Both the position numbers and the translations under genes were made by a program. From the NCBI RefSeq assembly GCF_002127325.2, contig NC_035444.2, positions 85,904,286 to 85,968,285 on the forward strand: a stretch of 64,000 nucleotides of DNA, in the 5' to 3' direction. The DNA is from Helianthus annuus. Its lineage: Eukaryota; Streptophyta; Magnoliopsida; Asterales; Asteraceae. Position 1 is the stretch's first letter. Each line of letters begins with the position of its first letter. Of the stretch, positions 13,761-24,292 are shown in pieces. Under the pieces are notes generated by a model, which searched no databases, was not told the DNA's origin, and was given only the letters and a program-made list of their open reading frames with translations.

Positions 13761-14993
13761 TTTGAAGACTCTTGCATTGGTCTTCTTTCCCTCATCAGCT
13801 TTCTTAGCATTCTTTGGGCAATTAGGTCGGATGTGCCCTTTCTCGTTGCAACCATAACAAGTTGCATCCTTAAGTTTCTTACAATCTAATGCCTTATGAT
13901 CCGGGGACTTACAAATCCCACATAATTTCTGCTGAGATTGAGATCTAGATTCCTGCCTGCATCTCCCAAAATGATGCTTCCTACAAACCTTGCATCTGGG
14001 TTTCTCACCCGACTGATGATCTCCCTTCTTGAATCCCAACCCTTTCCTGTGGTCGTTGTTTCCTCGGTGTCGTTTCTCCGATCTTCATGAGGTGTCGTCC
14101 TCACGTTTCCTCTTGTTTTCCTCCGAGCTCTTAAGAGCTCTCAACCGGACTACATCCTGAGTGAGGGAGAGGGATAGATCAGCTACTGATCTGAATGTCG
14201 TAGGCCTTGATGCCTTAACGCTCGCCTTGATCTCTGGTGCCAAACCCCCAATAAAACGGGCGATCCTTCGTGGCTCTGGGGTCACCAAATATGGCACTAA
14301 TCGAGATAAAGTGTTGAATGTGGTGAGATATGCCTGACAGTCGAGGTTCTTCATTACCAGGGATACGAAATCTGATTCGATCCTCTCGACTTCGTGTTGT
14401 GGGCAGAAATTTTCTTTGATCAGGGCTACAAACTGATCCCATGTCATACCGTACAGTGTGGCCTTACCGGCAGCTTGTAGGAGAGATTTCCACCATGCTA
14501 GAGCATCTCCTTTAAATGACTGGGACACGTACTTTACTACGTCCCGTTCAGCACACCCGCTGATATCAACAACCGTATCCATCTCATCTAACCACGTCAT
14601 GCAGTCAACTGCTCCTTTTTCCCCAGTAAAATCTCTGGGTTTGCATGAAACGAAATACTTATACGTACAGGACTTACTGTGCGTATCATGCTTCTGCTTG
14701 ATTTCTTGTTTCGGCACACTACTGTGGTTGGAGGAGTGATTATCCTCATCATCCTTCTTCGGCTCATTTTTCTTAGAAGGTGGCTTGCTATGAGCCTCTG
14801 AATGAGTCTTGGGCTTGGCGTGCGATGCGGTCCGGGTCCTACTTCGGGTCCCGCTCGATTCTCTGAATTGCCTATCCATAGCTTTGGCAACAACGTTTTC
14901 AACTAGTGCTTGCAGTTCCGCACCAGTTACATGAATCTTAGCATTATCAGGGTGTTCCTCAGAACGACTGTTTGTTTCTTCCGATTTTGCCAT
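13761..14993 (-). pseudogene. Gypsy-1 gag (capsid plus zinc knuckle), one in-frame stop
   Basis: The start ATG at 14993 opens MAKSEETNSR. A basic, serine-rich region follows, then the gag capsid domain (FTGEKGAVDCMTWLDEMD, ALAWWKSLLQAAGKATLYG, RLVPYLVTPEPRRIARFIGG). A TGA at 14087-14085 follows DDTS, and the same frame resumes through a cysteine-rich stretch ([26 protein letters not shown]) to a CCHC knuckle [14 protein letters not shown]. Gag packages the element RNA into particles. Gypsy-2 and -3 have a sense codon at the TGA position, so it is probably a mutation in this copy and not a programmed readthrough site. Gag and pol share one frame, as in chromoviruses. Confidence 0.9.
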
Positions 14994-15689
14994 GTAGCTT
15001 TAAGAGCTACAATAAAGTAAAGACAAGGTCTATTTAGAAACCTAACAGTATTTATCGTTCTTCGACGATTTATTAACCATGGAAATAATAGCCATATTAG
15101 TTAATTTATTTAATTTCATTCAGCGCTTCTATTAGCAATTATATCATAGAATGAAATATATATATTGGCACAATAGGCCTAGTCACTTCGGACAACTTCT
15201 AAATTTTAAATTTAGATTTTTATAGGATTAAAATTTGTATAATTAAACAAATAATCCTTTGCTTGGCAGGGAGTTATAAACCACAACTGCCTTTTTGTTT
15301 TATATGACATAGTCATAACCCGTAGGTATCAAGTCATAATCAGACTTGTATACAAATATAATCTGTAGATAATTTATTAAAAGGGTGGCTTGTGTGATTT
15401 TTACAGATCACGCTTAGCCAAGAATGTTAACATGTTCACAGATGTTAACAGAGATTTGAATCTTTTTAACCAGGTTTTACCATATTGGCCAGGCCTTTTA
15501 ATAAGACATTCAAGCTAGGTTTTACCTTTTTAAGATTCTTATTAAAATGGTAAATCAAATAATAATTGATATTTTTCATTTATTTGTATATTATGTTCAT
15601 GCACATAGATAAAATGAAATACTTAAATTAACCATTTTAAATAAAGTAGACTAGTACAACTTTGCCCTAAACGGGACTTTTACTCAAAT
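14994..15689 (-). other. Gypsy-1 leader between ORF0 and gag, no gene seen
   Basis: AT-rich sequence of about 700 bp without a convincing open frame. The same stretch recurs, diverged, at 31952-32677 and 42372-43097, each time between gag and the CCCACGCAGG repeats, so it is a conserved non-coding part of this element group. Confidence 0.7.
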
Positions 15690-15860
15690 AACATGCCCAC
15701 GCAGGGGCTAAACCAAATAACAAACAAACAAAACAAACAAACAAAACAAACCCACGCAGGGGCTAAATAGAAACAACATACCCACGCAGGGGTAGAACAA
15801 GAGAAATATACCCACGCAGGGGTAGAGTACAGGAATAAATGTCCTCGCAGGGACATGAGT
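15690..15860 (-). repeat. Degenerate tandem repeat with CCCACGCAGGGG core, Gypsy-1
   Basis: The core CCCACGCAGGGG recurs four times, with a fifth variant CCTCGCAGGGAC, at intervals of about 30 bases. A short CAAACAAA microsatellite lies in between (about 15719-15752). The plus-strand core can fold on itself (CCC/GGG arms). Shorter arrays of the same core occupy the same place in Gypsy-2 and Gypsy-3. Confidence 0.8.
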
Positions 15861-15883
15861 AAATGAGCTAACAAACAAAGGAT

Positions 15884-17164
15884 TTAATAATCCTTCTTAC
15901 CCTTACCCTTGATCAAGTCAACCATCTTCTTAAACATTCCGTGGTTATGGCGGCGATCTTCCCGCATTTCATGACGCAATTCACGTCGCACATCGTTTAT
16001 CCCTTGCAGGATTTCCTGGACTTGCGGTGGCGACATCATCGGCGCCGGCGGCGGTGGCTGATACTGCGGTGGCTGTGGAGGCTGCGACTGCTGGTACCCT
16101 TGCGGTAAGTACCCAAAAGCTGATTGTCCCGTAGCCCAGGGACCTCCAAAAGCACTCTCCTGATTGAGAGGGTTGTAGCCTGAAGCTATCCAGTAAGGAT
16201 CCCCTGTATAGTCATAACCTGGGGGAAAAGTCGGCTCGAAAGGGTTGAACTGTGCTGCGCTAGCATACGCAGGGATTGGCTCTCCAAAGTTCTGCGGTGG
16301 CAGTGGTGCAATAGGCGCAGAAGTCACCTCTGAGACGGGATGCTGAGATTCTCCCATCTCTGACTCCTCGTGAAGCGGCGAGTAGCGGCTGCTACCTGAA
16401 TGTCGAGGGGTGCCAATGCGTATCCCTCCTCGCGTAGACATACGGGCGTTCCTCCTTGGCCTCTGAGGCGGAGGAGGCAAAACTGGCGGTGGTGGCGGCG
16501 GCGGAGTGACTACGTCGCGCCAGAATCCTTCAGAAGGATCCTGCTGCTGAGGCTGCTATTGAAGCTGCTGCTGGGAGTGATGCTGTGAGTGCACAGGAGA
16601 GCTGTGGTAGGACTGGTGCATGGGAGAGTTATGGTAACTAGGGGTATAAACCCAGTCGTGCTACTTAAACCTCTCCTCGTAGCTGTCAACACCATTGTAA
16701 GGTGATCCCCTGAACGGTGACCCATCAGATATCTCAATGGGGTGGTTCGGCGTGCCGGACGGTGGCATGGAAGGATCGGTGTCCTCATCGACCTCCATCT
16801 CATTGCCACCAGAGAAGTGGTCTTCAGGTCCAAGTGGGTTATGACCCACTGGTTCTTCCAAGTAGGCATCAGGGTTGTACAGGCCCTGATATACGGGTGC
16901 TGGGTAGTCATAAGGCGACTGGGGTAGAGGAATGAAGGATCCATGGGAGTTGTGGGGCCCATTTTCAGAATGAGGCCCAAAAGAGTGTGGTAGGGAAGGT
17001 GAGGTACTCAGTGAGTGCCTAGCGGGTTCCGCGAATGATCTCCAAAGATCTCGGGCATCAGTGTTATGGGATGCTGATGGGGCTCGCCTATGCGAAGGAC
17101 CTGCCTCATGGTCATGAGAGGTGGCGAATGCTCCTCGTCCCCTTCCTCGTACACGTGGCGGCAT
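15884..17164 (-). pseudogene. Gypsy-1 ORF0: proline/glutamine-rich accessory frame upstream of gag
   Basis: The likely start is the ATG at 17164 (MPPRVRGRGRG), 182 bases past the primer binding site. The frame runs about 427 codons to the stop at 15884. Two in-frame TAG codons break it, one at 16663-16661 and one near 16557; both fall where Gypsy-2 or the local glutamine run predicts CAG. The N terminus is arginine/glycine-rich, followed by HDHEAGPSH. The middle carries an acidic patch (MEVDEDTDPSMPP) and the C-terminal half has long proline and glutamine runs ending in a basic KGKGKKDY. No enzyme motif, signal peptide or membrane segment is visible. A related frame is present in Gypsy-2 and -3 at the same position. 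Function unknown; RNA binding or a gag-like role are guesses. Confidence 0.75.
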
Positions 17165-17345
17165 CTTGAACCTGTCAAAAATCAAACAAGTGGCACAACA
17201 TAATATATAAGACAAAGTTAGAAAATAAAAATAAAAGGAATTTGAACATTTCCTAAGTTCTTTGTCTAGACTCGAAAATCGAGGAATGTGCAATTGTGTA
17301 ACTGAGATTAAACACAAAAGACTAGTGTTTAATTCACTCAGCGTT

Positions 17346-17358
17346 GGCTCTGATACCA
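17346..17358 (-). other. Gypsy-1 primer binding site (tRNA-Met type)
   Basis: Minus strand TGGTATCAGAGCC, three bases inside the 5' LTR, complementary to the 3' end of plant initiator tRNA-Met. It primes first-strand DNA synthesis. Confidence 0.9.
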
Positions 17359-17361
17359 ACC

Positions 17362-20300
17362 TGTCACACCCCGATCTCCACGTGTCACCGGTGGGCCCGG
17401 TGTGGGGTACAGTGACGTAGTTGGCATCGTCATAGACAAACAACACAATATAATAATGCACAGCGGAAGCAGAAATAGATTCATTTCAACTTTAATTAAA
17501 ATGCAATTATAAATATCACAAGTAGTTGAAACGGATCCACAGGCGGATCAAATAAAATAAGATATATTGTTCAACAGTTTATTGTCGTCCGAGCTTGCGA
17601 GACTATTGTGGACGCTCTTTAGGAAACAGCCAGCCTAGTACGTATAGTACCTGCACTTAACCTTTTGGGAAAATACGTCAGTTTACACTGGTAAATACAA
17701 ATTAACTGACTCATTTTGAAAATGATTGAAAATTGATTTAAATGCACATGGCATAAATATTTTTTATTAACTTGGGATAATTATGCAATATAATTTTGTG
17801 AACGAATTACATGCTACTCGTACGTTTGGTAGCCCGGGATCTTGTCCGGGTTAAAGATTAATAGACACACCACATTAAAGAGTTATACACGACGGGTGTA
17901 CGCCTACACCCCGTGCTCTGGTCGTGGCCATCTCGTAAGATAATGCCAAGGATATCCGGGACACGGTCATTAACCCCCCAAATGCTTAAAGTAAAACAAG
18001 ACTGTTTAAACGAGCCGATCAAATTATTCCAACTGAACACCCAAGGGTGCAGGATTTGAACGCTCGATCAAGCGGTATTCTATATACCGTACCCCAAGCC
18101 CGTATAGGGAAAATAAGTCAAAATGTATTTACCTGAGTAAGTATGAATCACAATTGGTAAGTGTAGATAGCTTTTACTGGGCCTCCTATTCTGGAACAAA
18201 GGTTTATAATAACCTATTAGATTCCTAACGGGTCTTTATTTAAGCCTAAGCTTAGACCGGTTAGTTATAAGGGCGATACGGTACAAGCGCACGATTAAGC
18301 GAAGACCGGATAGAATGTGATTTAGACCCGACAAGTTTGAATACTTGTATAATATGGGTATACTAAATACATTCTGAATTTTGAGATAAAAATGATAACG
18401 TTTGACCCGTTTCGGTCAATTTATGCACACTAGTTACATAAACCGAACCGAACGCAAAAAGGGCGTTACGGGTAGGCAAAAGAGTCATATGCAAGTTCCC
18501 TGAGATAATATGCTTTAAATATGATATAATATCAGCAAGTTATGTTCTATTATGCCCCGATTAAATTTAAACTCAATTTATGCCTTGGAAGGGCATTTTG
18601 GTCATTTAAAAGATTGTAAAAGAGTTAAATTAGAAATCTGAGTTACAGGTCTGGTTTATACAGTAAATATACTTAGTTTGACATATTATAACAGTAGGGT
18701 ATGACCCGTATACAATACTTATCATTTAAAATCAAACTATGCACCGTAGGGGTATTTTAGTAATTTCACAAGGGCTAAAAATGTCAAAACTGGAAATCTG
18801 AGTTCAAAGACTTATACTTACTGTTATTATATGAAAATATGCTAAACACATCAGTAGGTATGAATCTTATATGTTTAATATGTGTATAACGCACACTATG
18901 CGTTAAAAACGCTAAAAATGCGATTTAGAGCCGTTTCCGGGTTTTCAAAAGAAAGCTGAGATTTTTATATTTCCAGAATGCTCAAAATAATTTATTTAAC
19001 AAATAAAATCAGTAGAAAAAGGTTTGGGGTCAAAAGGATGTATAAAACTCATTTTATGGCTTAAACGGTCAAAACCGGCATTAACCGAATCGACTTAGCG
19101 ACGTATGATCCGATCAGCCAAAAATTAAATAAAAATCTTCAAAAATCCCAGAATATTATATAACATCAGTGGGTAAAAAGTTTTATATCGAAAATTGGCC
19201 TCAATTAGGTTATACGCTAAATGCGCCGTTTATTAAACATAAAGATATAGTTTTACGCTATCGGCCATAACTCAAAATCTGGACCACCAACTGATCTGAA
19301 ATTTTCGGTGCAAGTTTATAAATTAATAATAAAGATTTATACTCTTTCACTTTTCCAAAAATCACGTTTTATATCAAAAAGGGCAAAATAGTCAACTTTT
19401 AAGCATAATCGGAAACATGCATATAAATCGGTTAAGCATAGACTCAAGTTGCAAAAATTCCAGAGAGTTAAACTAAAATAAAAATGGTCAAAAATAAACT
19501 CTAATACAGATCTCAAACATGCATGCACGGATCCGAATCGAGAGTCAACGAAAAAGTCGTTTTACAAGACTTTCGGTTCCGATTCGTGTTTATACTAAAG
19601 ATTGTCGAGTTGATTATGATAAAACACATTCTTATATTCATTATAAGTTATTTTTGATGATCAAACTGATTGCATGTCATCTACATTACCATTTATGCTA
19701 TATTCCGCAAAAACGAATTCTGTTGACTTTTTAAGAACATCTTTGACTCGACAAATAGCATGCTTAGAGTGGGAATCGGAGAATACCCTTTTGAGGGTTT
19801 GTTTCCCACATAAATACCAACTTATAAGTGGTTTCAATTTGAGAAATGACAGAGCCAATTTCGTTTAATCGAAAAGTCAAACTATATGAACAACGGATTG
19901 ACTTTTTGCTAATAATCAAAGCTATAACGAATTAGAGGATGATATGAATGCTTACAAAGGTCCTAATGAAGCCTAGAAAGCACTTGGAGGCTGCCTTGAC
20001 GACCAGAAAGCTCCTGGAATGCATTGAGAGTTCTTGCAAAATTGTATGTGTTCTTGGTGGTTACACAAGTCCTCAAAAAAGTGATGAATTGATCAGATTT
20101 ATTGTGAATTCAGGAGTTGTAAGAGTGCACCAGGTGTCCTAGACATGCATGGCCATCTATTGGTGAGAAATGGAGGTGCTCACAGCTGTTTTACACTCAA
20201 AAAAATGGACTAAACAGCCCCTGCTCGCAATCTGCTGCACCTGGGTTTATTGGCAGCTGCCAAACTTTGTTAATTATTGGCAGTTTTGGTCCCTGTCCTT

Positions 20301-20857
20301 GCACGCGAGGTTTTGGCTATGAATCTTGACTCGTAAACCCTCAAATCTGGTTTTTAAGAACCTTGGGACATTTACCAACATGGTAATGTCCTCGGATAAC
20401 TTTGCGCTCACCCGAAAAGTCATGAAATTCGACGTTGACGCTTTTAACCCCTCAAGTACGGTTTTGGCCATAACTTTCTCATACGATAACGAAACTTCAT
20501 AAAATTTTTACCACATATTCTAGTGAGTATATTTTAGCATTACAAAGCTTCGGGTCTGCCAAAAGTTCACTCAGAGGTATAAATTCAACATGTTGACACT
20601 TTTAGCCCCTATAGTTTGTAACTCCTCACTTTTGTGCAATTTCCGCTTCGTATGATCCATGATCCATCCGTTTAAGGTTATAAACATTATGTAGGGTTAT
20701 TATGGAGTCTATTTAGCCATTGTTGACACTTTGGACCCTTACGTTCCATAGTTTTCACTATTTGTCAACTTTAGTCCCTCTAAAGTTTGTTTTCACATAC
20801 CGGAACCCTATGACACGTGTCAATACATTATTGGACATAATTTTTCGAGGTGTTACA
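17362..20857 (-). repeat. Gypsy-1 5' LTR
   Basis: 3,496 bp, TGTCACACCCCG...GAGGTGTTACA on the plus strand. It is nearly identical to 6886-10380. It borders the primer binding site, so it is the 5' LTR and would hold the promoter. Confidence 0.95.
18073..18089 (-). promoter_or_regulatory. Putative TATA box in hairpin, Gypsy-1 5' LTR
   Basis: Same CGGTAT/ATACCG-flanked TATATAG as at 7597. In this LTR it would drive the element RNA. Inferred from motif and conservation. Confidence 0.4.
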
Positions 20858-20862
20858 AGAGG
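20858..20862. repeat. Target-site duplication of Gypsy-1, right copy (AGAGG)
   Basis: AGAGG directly follows the LTR end TGTTACA at 20857 and matches 6881-6885 exactly. Confidence 0.95.
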
Positions 20863-20930
20863 CGTTCTTGAAATTCCGCCTCTGTCGTCGGCAGAGGGTT
20901 GTTGGTATCGGTGTTCCCTCGAGTCGACAT
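20858..20930 (-). pseudogene. Gypsy-X gag, N-terminal fragment cut off by Gypsy-1
   Basis: The ATG at 20930 opens MSTRGNTDTNNPLPTT and reads to the insertion point. Skipping Gypsy-1 and one copy of AGAGG, the frame continues without a shift into 6880 and on into the capsid domain. That shows the insertion hit coding sequence and that this ATG is the gag start. Confidence 0.8.
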
Positions 20931-22582
20931 CTTCCTAGAAGAGAGCCGGTTAGGTCGGGTCTTAGTAAGGTCACGAGCACATAAGTCTCTATTTAACAAA
21001 TAAGACCTCAGAGGTATATTACGTTTACATAAATACGTAGTTGTTTAACAATTAATCACATATCATCATAGTTATAGCACGGCTTGCAAATAGGAACGTA
21101 GCAAGTAAACATGTGGTATTATAGTTATAGCACAAATATGTAGATCATCAACGTGCTTAGTGAGAGCATAGCGACGATATTTTTCGTCAGTCATTAGTCA
21201 TAAGTATTGTTGCGTGTTTAAAGATGATCGGGCTTTCATTATCCTCCAGCCACAATCATTGTGTCTTACCAAAATGCATCACATCAGAAGGGACACAGGG
21301 TCACCCTACCCTTGTCCAACAAGTATATCAGTGCATCACAATTACGTGGTCAGAAGTGATCCTCAAAAGACCTCAGAGGTATATTACGTTTACATAAATA
21401 CGTAGTTGTTTAACAATTAATCACATATCATCATAGTTATAGCACGGCTTGCAAATAGGAACGTAGCAAGTAAACATGTGGTATTATAGTTATAGCACAA
21501 ATATGTAGATCATCAACGTGCTTAGTGAGAGCATAGCGACGATATTTTTCGTCAGTCATTAGTCATAAGTATTGTTGCGTGTTTAAAGATGATCGGGCTT
21601 TCATTATCCTCCAGCCACAATCATTGTGTCTTACCAAAATGCATCACATCAGAAGGGACACAGGGTCACCCTACCCTTGTCCAACAAGTATATCAGTGCA
21701 TCACAATTACGTGGTCAGAAGTGATCCTCAAAAGTCTCCGAAATCCCCGCTTATCATTAGCCTCTTTTCCCAAGCGTAATGCAATCCGCTTAATCCAGAA
21801 ACCAACTATACTGGTGACTGAGGTGGAGGAGGAAAGAAAAGTATACTGTTAACGTGCGTGAGTCCCTCCTCGAGTTTGTATATATGTTGAAGTAATTATT
21901 TGCTCTGCCACTCGATAGTTTAGATATGAACATCAGAATCCCGGGAATGGTGAAAGAACAAAGGTCAAGAGCACAAATGAGTCTTGATGTATGCGGCGGA
22001 TCAAAGCATGCTGGTGATAGACAGGCTGGAGAACGTGGTATTTTGCATAAACTTTTCAGACAATATGTGGTCTTGTGATGTAGACACTCAAGTCATGTTT
22101 TCGGTTATGTAATGTTTCGCAATTGAGGTTGCCAATTGTGGTGTCAGCTCAAGCTCCAACATTCTGTGACTCATATCCTTATCTGTAGTTGATGTTACAG
22201 GAGCAACTCATCTCGCGTGTGGCCTTTATAATGTAAGGGTCTAACTTCAGTACAGTGTACAATAGGAATCATCGAGATGGCTCGTCCGACGTTGTAAAGG
22301 TGAATGTAGCAAGCGGTGTGGCCTGGAGCATCTCTACGAGGCGCGGGTATATCCTGACAGAAAGTGTTAGGCACGATGGCGCAACGGGCGTCGATCTGCA
22401 CAAGGGAAAACGAACCTTTCCACAAATGAGGGGGGTTGCCTGATGCAGGTAGGTATAAGGGGTGCAACGTCTGGCAGACTAAAAAGAAATAGGATCGTGA
22501 TCACGTAAAGGTGTAGGTTCGGCAGGCGCAACATCAAGCTGACCCAAATGGTGTAGCAGCTGGCTCGAGTGCAGGCTCCGGG
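20931..22582 (-). other. Gypsy-X leader between accessory frame and gag
   Basis: No convincing gene. It contains the perfect 365-bp tandem duplication at 21003-21732 and otherwise unique sequence. The tail of the accessory frame may extend somewhat below 22583, but I cannot follow it. Confidence 0.55.
21003..21732. repeat. Perfect tandem duplication, 2 x 365 bp
   Basis: 21003-21367 is followed head to tail by 21368-21732. I see no difference between the copies on reading. Only at the outer edge does the sequence diverge (AAAAGACCTC versus AAAAGTCTCC). No LTR ends or target duplication surround the units. Confidence 0.9.
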
Positions 22583-23729
22583 TCATGTATTGGTGTGGTG
22601 AATATCAGTGGTGAGTGTGGGAACAAAGGTGCTTCCATAGGAACTGAAACAGGGGCTGAAACAGGAGTCACAAGGGGGCGTCACAGGAAACTTGAAAGGT
22701 GGGTGACCATTAGCATCGTCTATCCACTTACTTCGGGTGTGCGCGTGTCGATGACCAAAAAGGTGCATGATCAAACTGCATGGGCACAGGGTCAGGAAGA
22801 GGGGCGACAACAACAAGCTTAGCGGGAATATCAGCAATGTGAGGGGCATCAACATGAGCATCAACAGCATGCTCATCCTCCAACAGTGGAGCAACAATAG
22901 GATGATCATCGATAGGTACATCATCAGTCAAAGGATCAACAATGGGTACATCAGCATGAATAGGGTCATGCTCGAATACGGGGTCTGGAGCAACTACTGG
23001 CTCGGGGCCATTGCAGGCTCCGGATCGTCAAACTTCATCTCAAGAATCTGCGGGATCAGCAAACATGGGGTCAACAGGGTCCCTCATGGGCTGATCTAAG
23101 TGAATAAACTCAATGCCATGATCGGGATCAAAGCCCGGTGGGAAAACAGGATCCGAATCGCCATCAACGTCATGACCAAACTCAAAGCTAGGGGCAGGTG
23201 CAGGTGCAGCGGATGATGCCATATCAGGGTTCGTGTCGCGCGAATGATGCTGCATTCCCAGCGCATGTGACGGTGCAGACGATACAAACTCAAAGGAATT
23301 TGGGACAGGTGAATGGATGGGTGGCTCCTCCGCAGGAGCATCAGCGAGAAGTAGGAGATCACCATCAGCAATAAGGGCCTCGCCCTCCATGTCATCCTCG
23401 AGTGGGTCCTCATCAAACAAGTCGACGTCGTCGTCAGCGCCTACGTCAAGGGGCATATCAACAATAGGGTAAGCGGCAAGGGGTACAGGGGCAGGGATCA
23501 CCGCGAGCGACAACTCTCTAGTGATAGGGCCATCAGCGGGCTCAGCCACGTCATTGGGAAGCGCAATTGGCTGGAAGTCATCATTGTCCGTGCTGGTAGT
23601 ACCTGAGGTATACACCTCGTGCTCTGATGAGACTATGCCGTCTGATACTATGGGCATGGGGTCTGCGGTGTCCGACTCTCCAAGGCCGGATGAAGGCAGG
23701 TCGTCTGTAATACAAACACGCATATGCAC
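22583..23729 (-). pseudogene. Gypsy-X accessory frame upstream of gag (acidic, proline-rich)
   Basis: Minus-strand frame of about 230 codons from 23729 to the stop at 23040. It is rich in Asp, Pro and Ala, with blocks such as DVGADDDVDLFDEDPLEDDM and repeated D-P/H-D-P motifs. Similar acidic sequence resumes past the stop near 22931 (DDHPIVAPLLEDEHAVDAHV) and again in another frame below 22740 (KWIDDANGHPPFKFPVTPP), so the original frame was longer and is now split by stops and at least one frameshift. It occupies the same slot as ORF0 of Gypsy-1 but I see no clear sequence match between them. No catalytic motif, signal peptide or membrane segment. The true start is uncertain. Function unknown. 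Confidence 0.6.
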
Positions 23730-23790
23730 AAATAATCAATCACATAGTCAAATAAACATATTAGTCACCAATATGCAATCAAATAGTTCT

Positions 23791-24040
23791 CCTAGTCCCA
23801 CTAGCCTCCCAGCCTCCCAGACTGATCTTCCTAGTCCCACTAGCCTCCCAGCCTCCCAGACTGCTCTTCCTAGTCCCACTAGCCTCCCAGCCTCCCAGAC
23901 TGCTCTTCCTAGTCCCACTAGCCTCCCAGCCTCCCAGACTGCTCTTCCTAGTCCCACTAGCCTCCCAGCCTCCCAGACTGCTCTTCCTAGTCCCACTAGC
24001 CTCCCAGCCTCCCAGACTGCTCTTCCTAGTCCCACTAGCC
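23791..24040. repeat. 39-bp minisatellite, six full units plus a partial one
   Basis: Units start at 23791, 23830, 23869, 23908, 23947 and 23986, with a partial unit at 24025. The period is exactly 39 bases, and only the first unit carries an A instead of C (ACTGAT versus ACTGCT). Because 39 is a multiple of three, all frames stay open across it on both strands, giving spurious repetitive translations. Confidence 0.95.
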
Positions 24041-24050
24041 AACTACCTCG

Positions 24051-24130
24051 GTTTCCCAGACCGAGCCTCGGCCTCCCAGACCGAGCCTCGGCCTCCCAGA
24101 CCGAGCCTCAGCCTCCCAGACTGAGCCTAT
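24051..24130. repeat. 20-bp minisatellite, about four units
   Basis: A 20-base unit containing CCGAGCCT and GCCTCCCAGA repeats about four times with small changes, directly beside the 39-bp array and sharing the GCCTCCCAGA core. The two arrays probably grew from the same seed. Confidence 0.85.
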
Positions 24131-24276
24131 AAATAATAAATAAAATGTGCTCAACATTTGTTTGTAAAAACGTTTTGGATCTGGACTTAAGTGGTATGCA
24201 ATGTAAAAATGTTTTCGTGAGAGCCCTAGTGATCATAGTCTAGACTCGAGAAAGAATCCTAGTTCGCTATGATCGA

Positions 24277-24289
24277 GGCTCTGATACCA
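24277..24289 (-). other. Gypsy-X primer binding site (tRNA-Met type)
   Basis: Minus strand TGGTATCAGAGCC three bases from the LTR edge at 24293, the same primer choice as in Gypsy-1 to -3. Confidence 0.88.
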
Positions 24290-24292
24290 AGC

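Larger units (their letters stand above)
6886..20857 (-). mobile_element. Gypsy-1: full-length Ty3/Gypsy chromovirus-like element
   Basis: Complete element of 13,972 bp. It has two ~3.5-kb LTRs (TGTCACACC...GGTGTTACA on the plus strand), a tRNA-Met-type primer binding site, a purine tract, and minus-strand genes in the order ORF0, gag, protease, reverse transcriptase, RNase H, integrase. A perfect AGAGG duplication flanks it. It lies inside the gag codons of Gypsy-X. Roughly thirty differences between the LTRs (by eye, under 1%) point to a recent insertion. The gene order with integrase last and a chromodomain-like C terminus suggests the Tekay/Del group. Two in-frame stops and one missing base in gag-pol, plus two stops in ORF0, disable it. 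Confidence 0.95.

Noticed and set aside
14085..14087. The TGA between gag and pol of Gypsy-1 as a programmed readthrough signal.
   Set aside because: Gypsy-2 and -3 have a sense codon at the same place, so a recent mutation is the simpler reading.
21003..21732. The 365-bp tandem repeat as a pair of LTRs of a small element.
   Set aside because: The units touch each other, lack TG...CA ends, and have no primer site, purine tract or target duplication.
23748..24132. Repetitive translations across the 39-bp minisatellite on both strands as a real low-complexity protein.
   Set aside because: Frames are open on both strands only because the period is a multiple of three; they lie in the untranslated leader of Gypsy-X.
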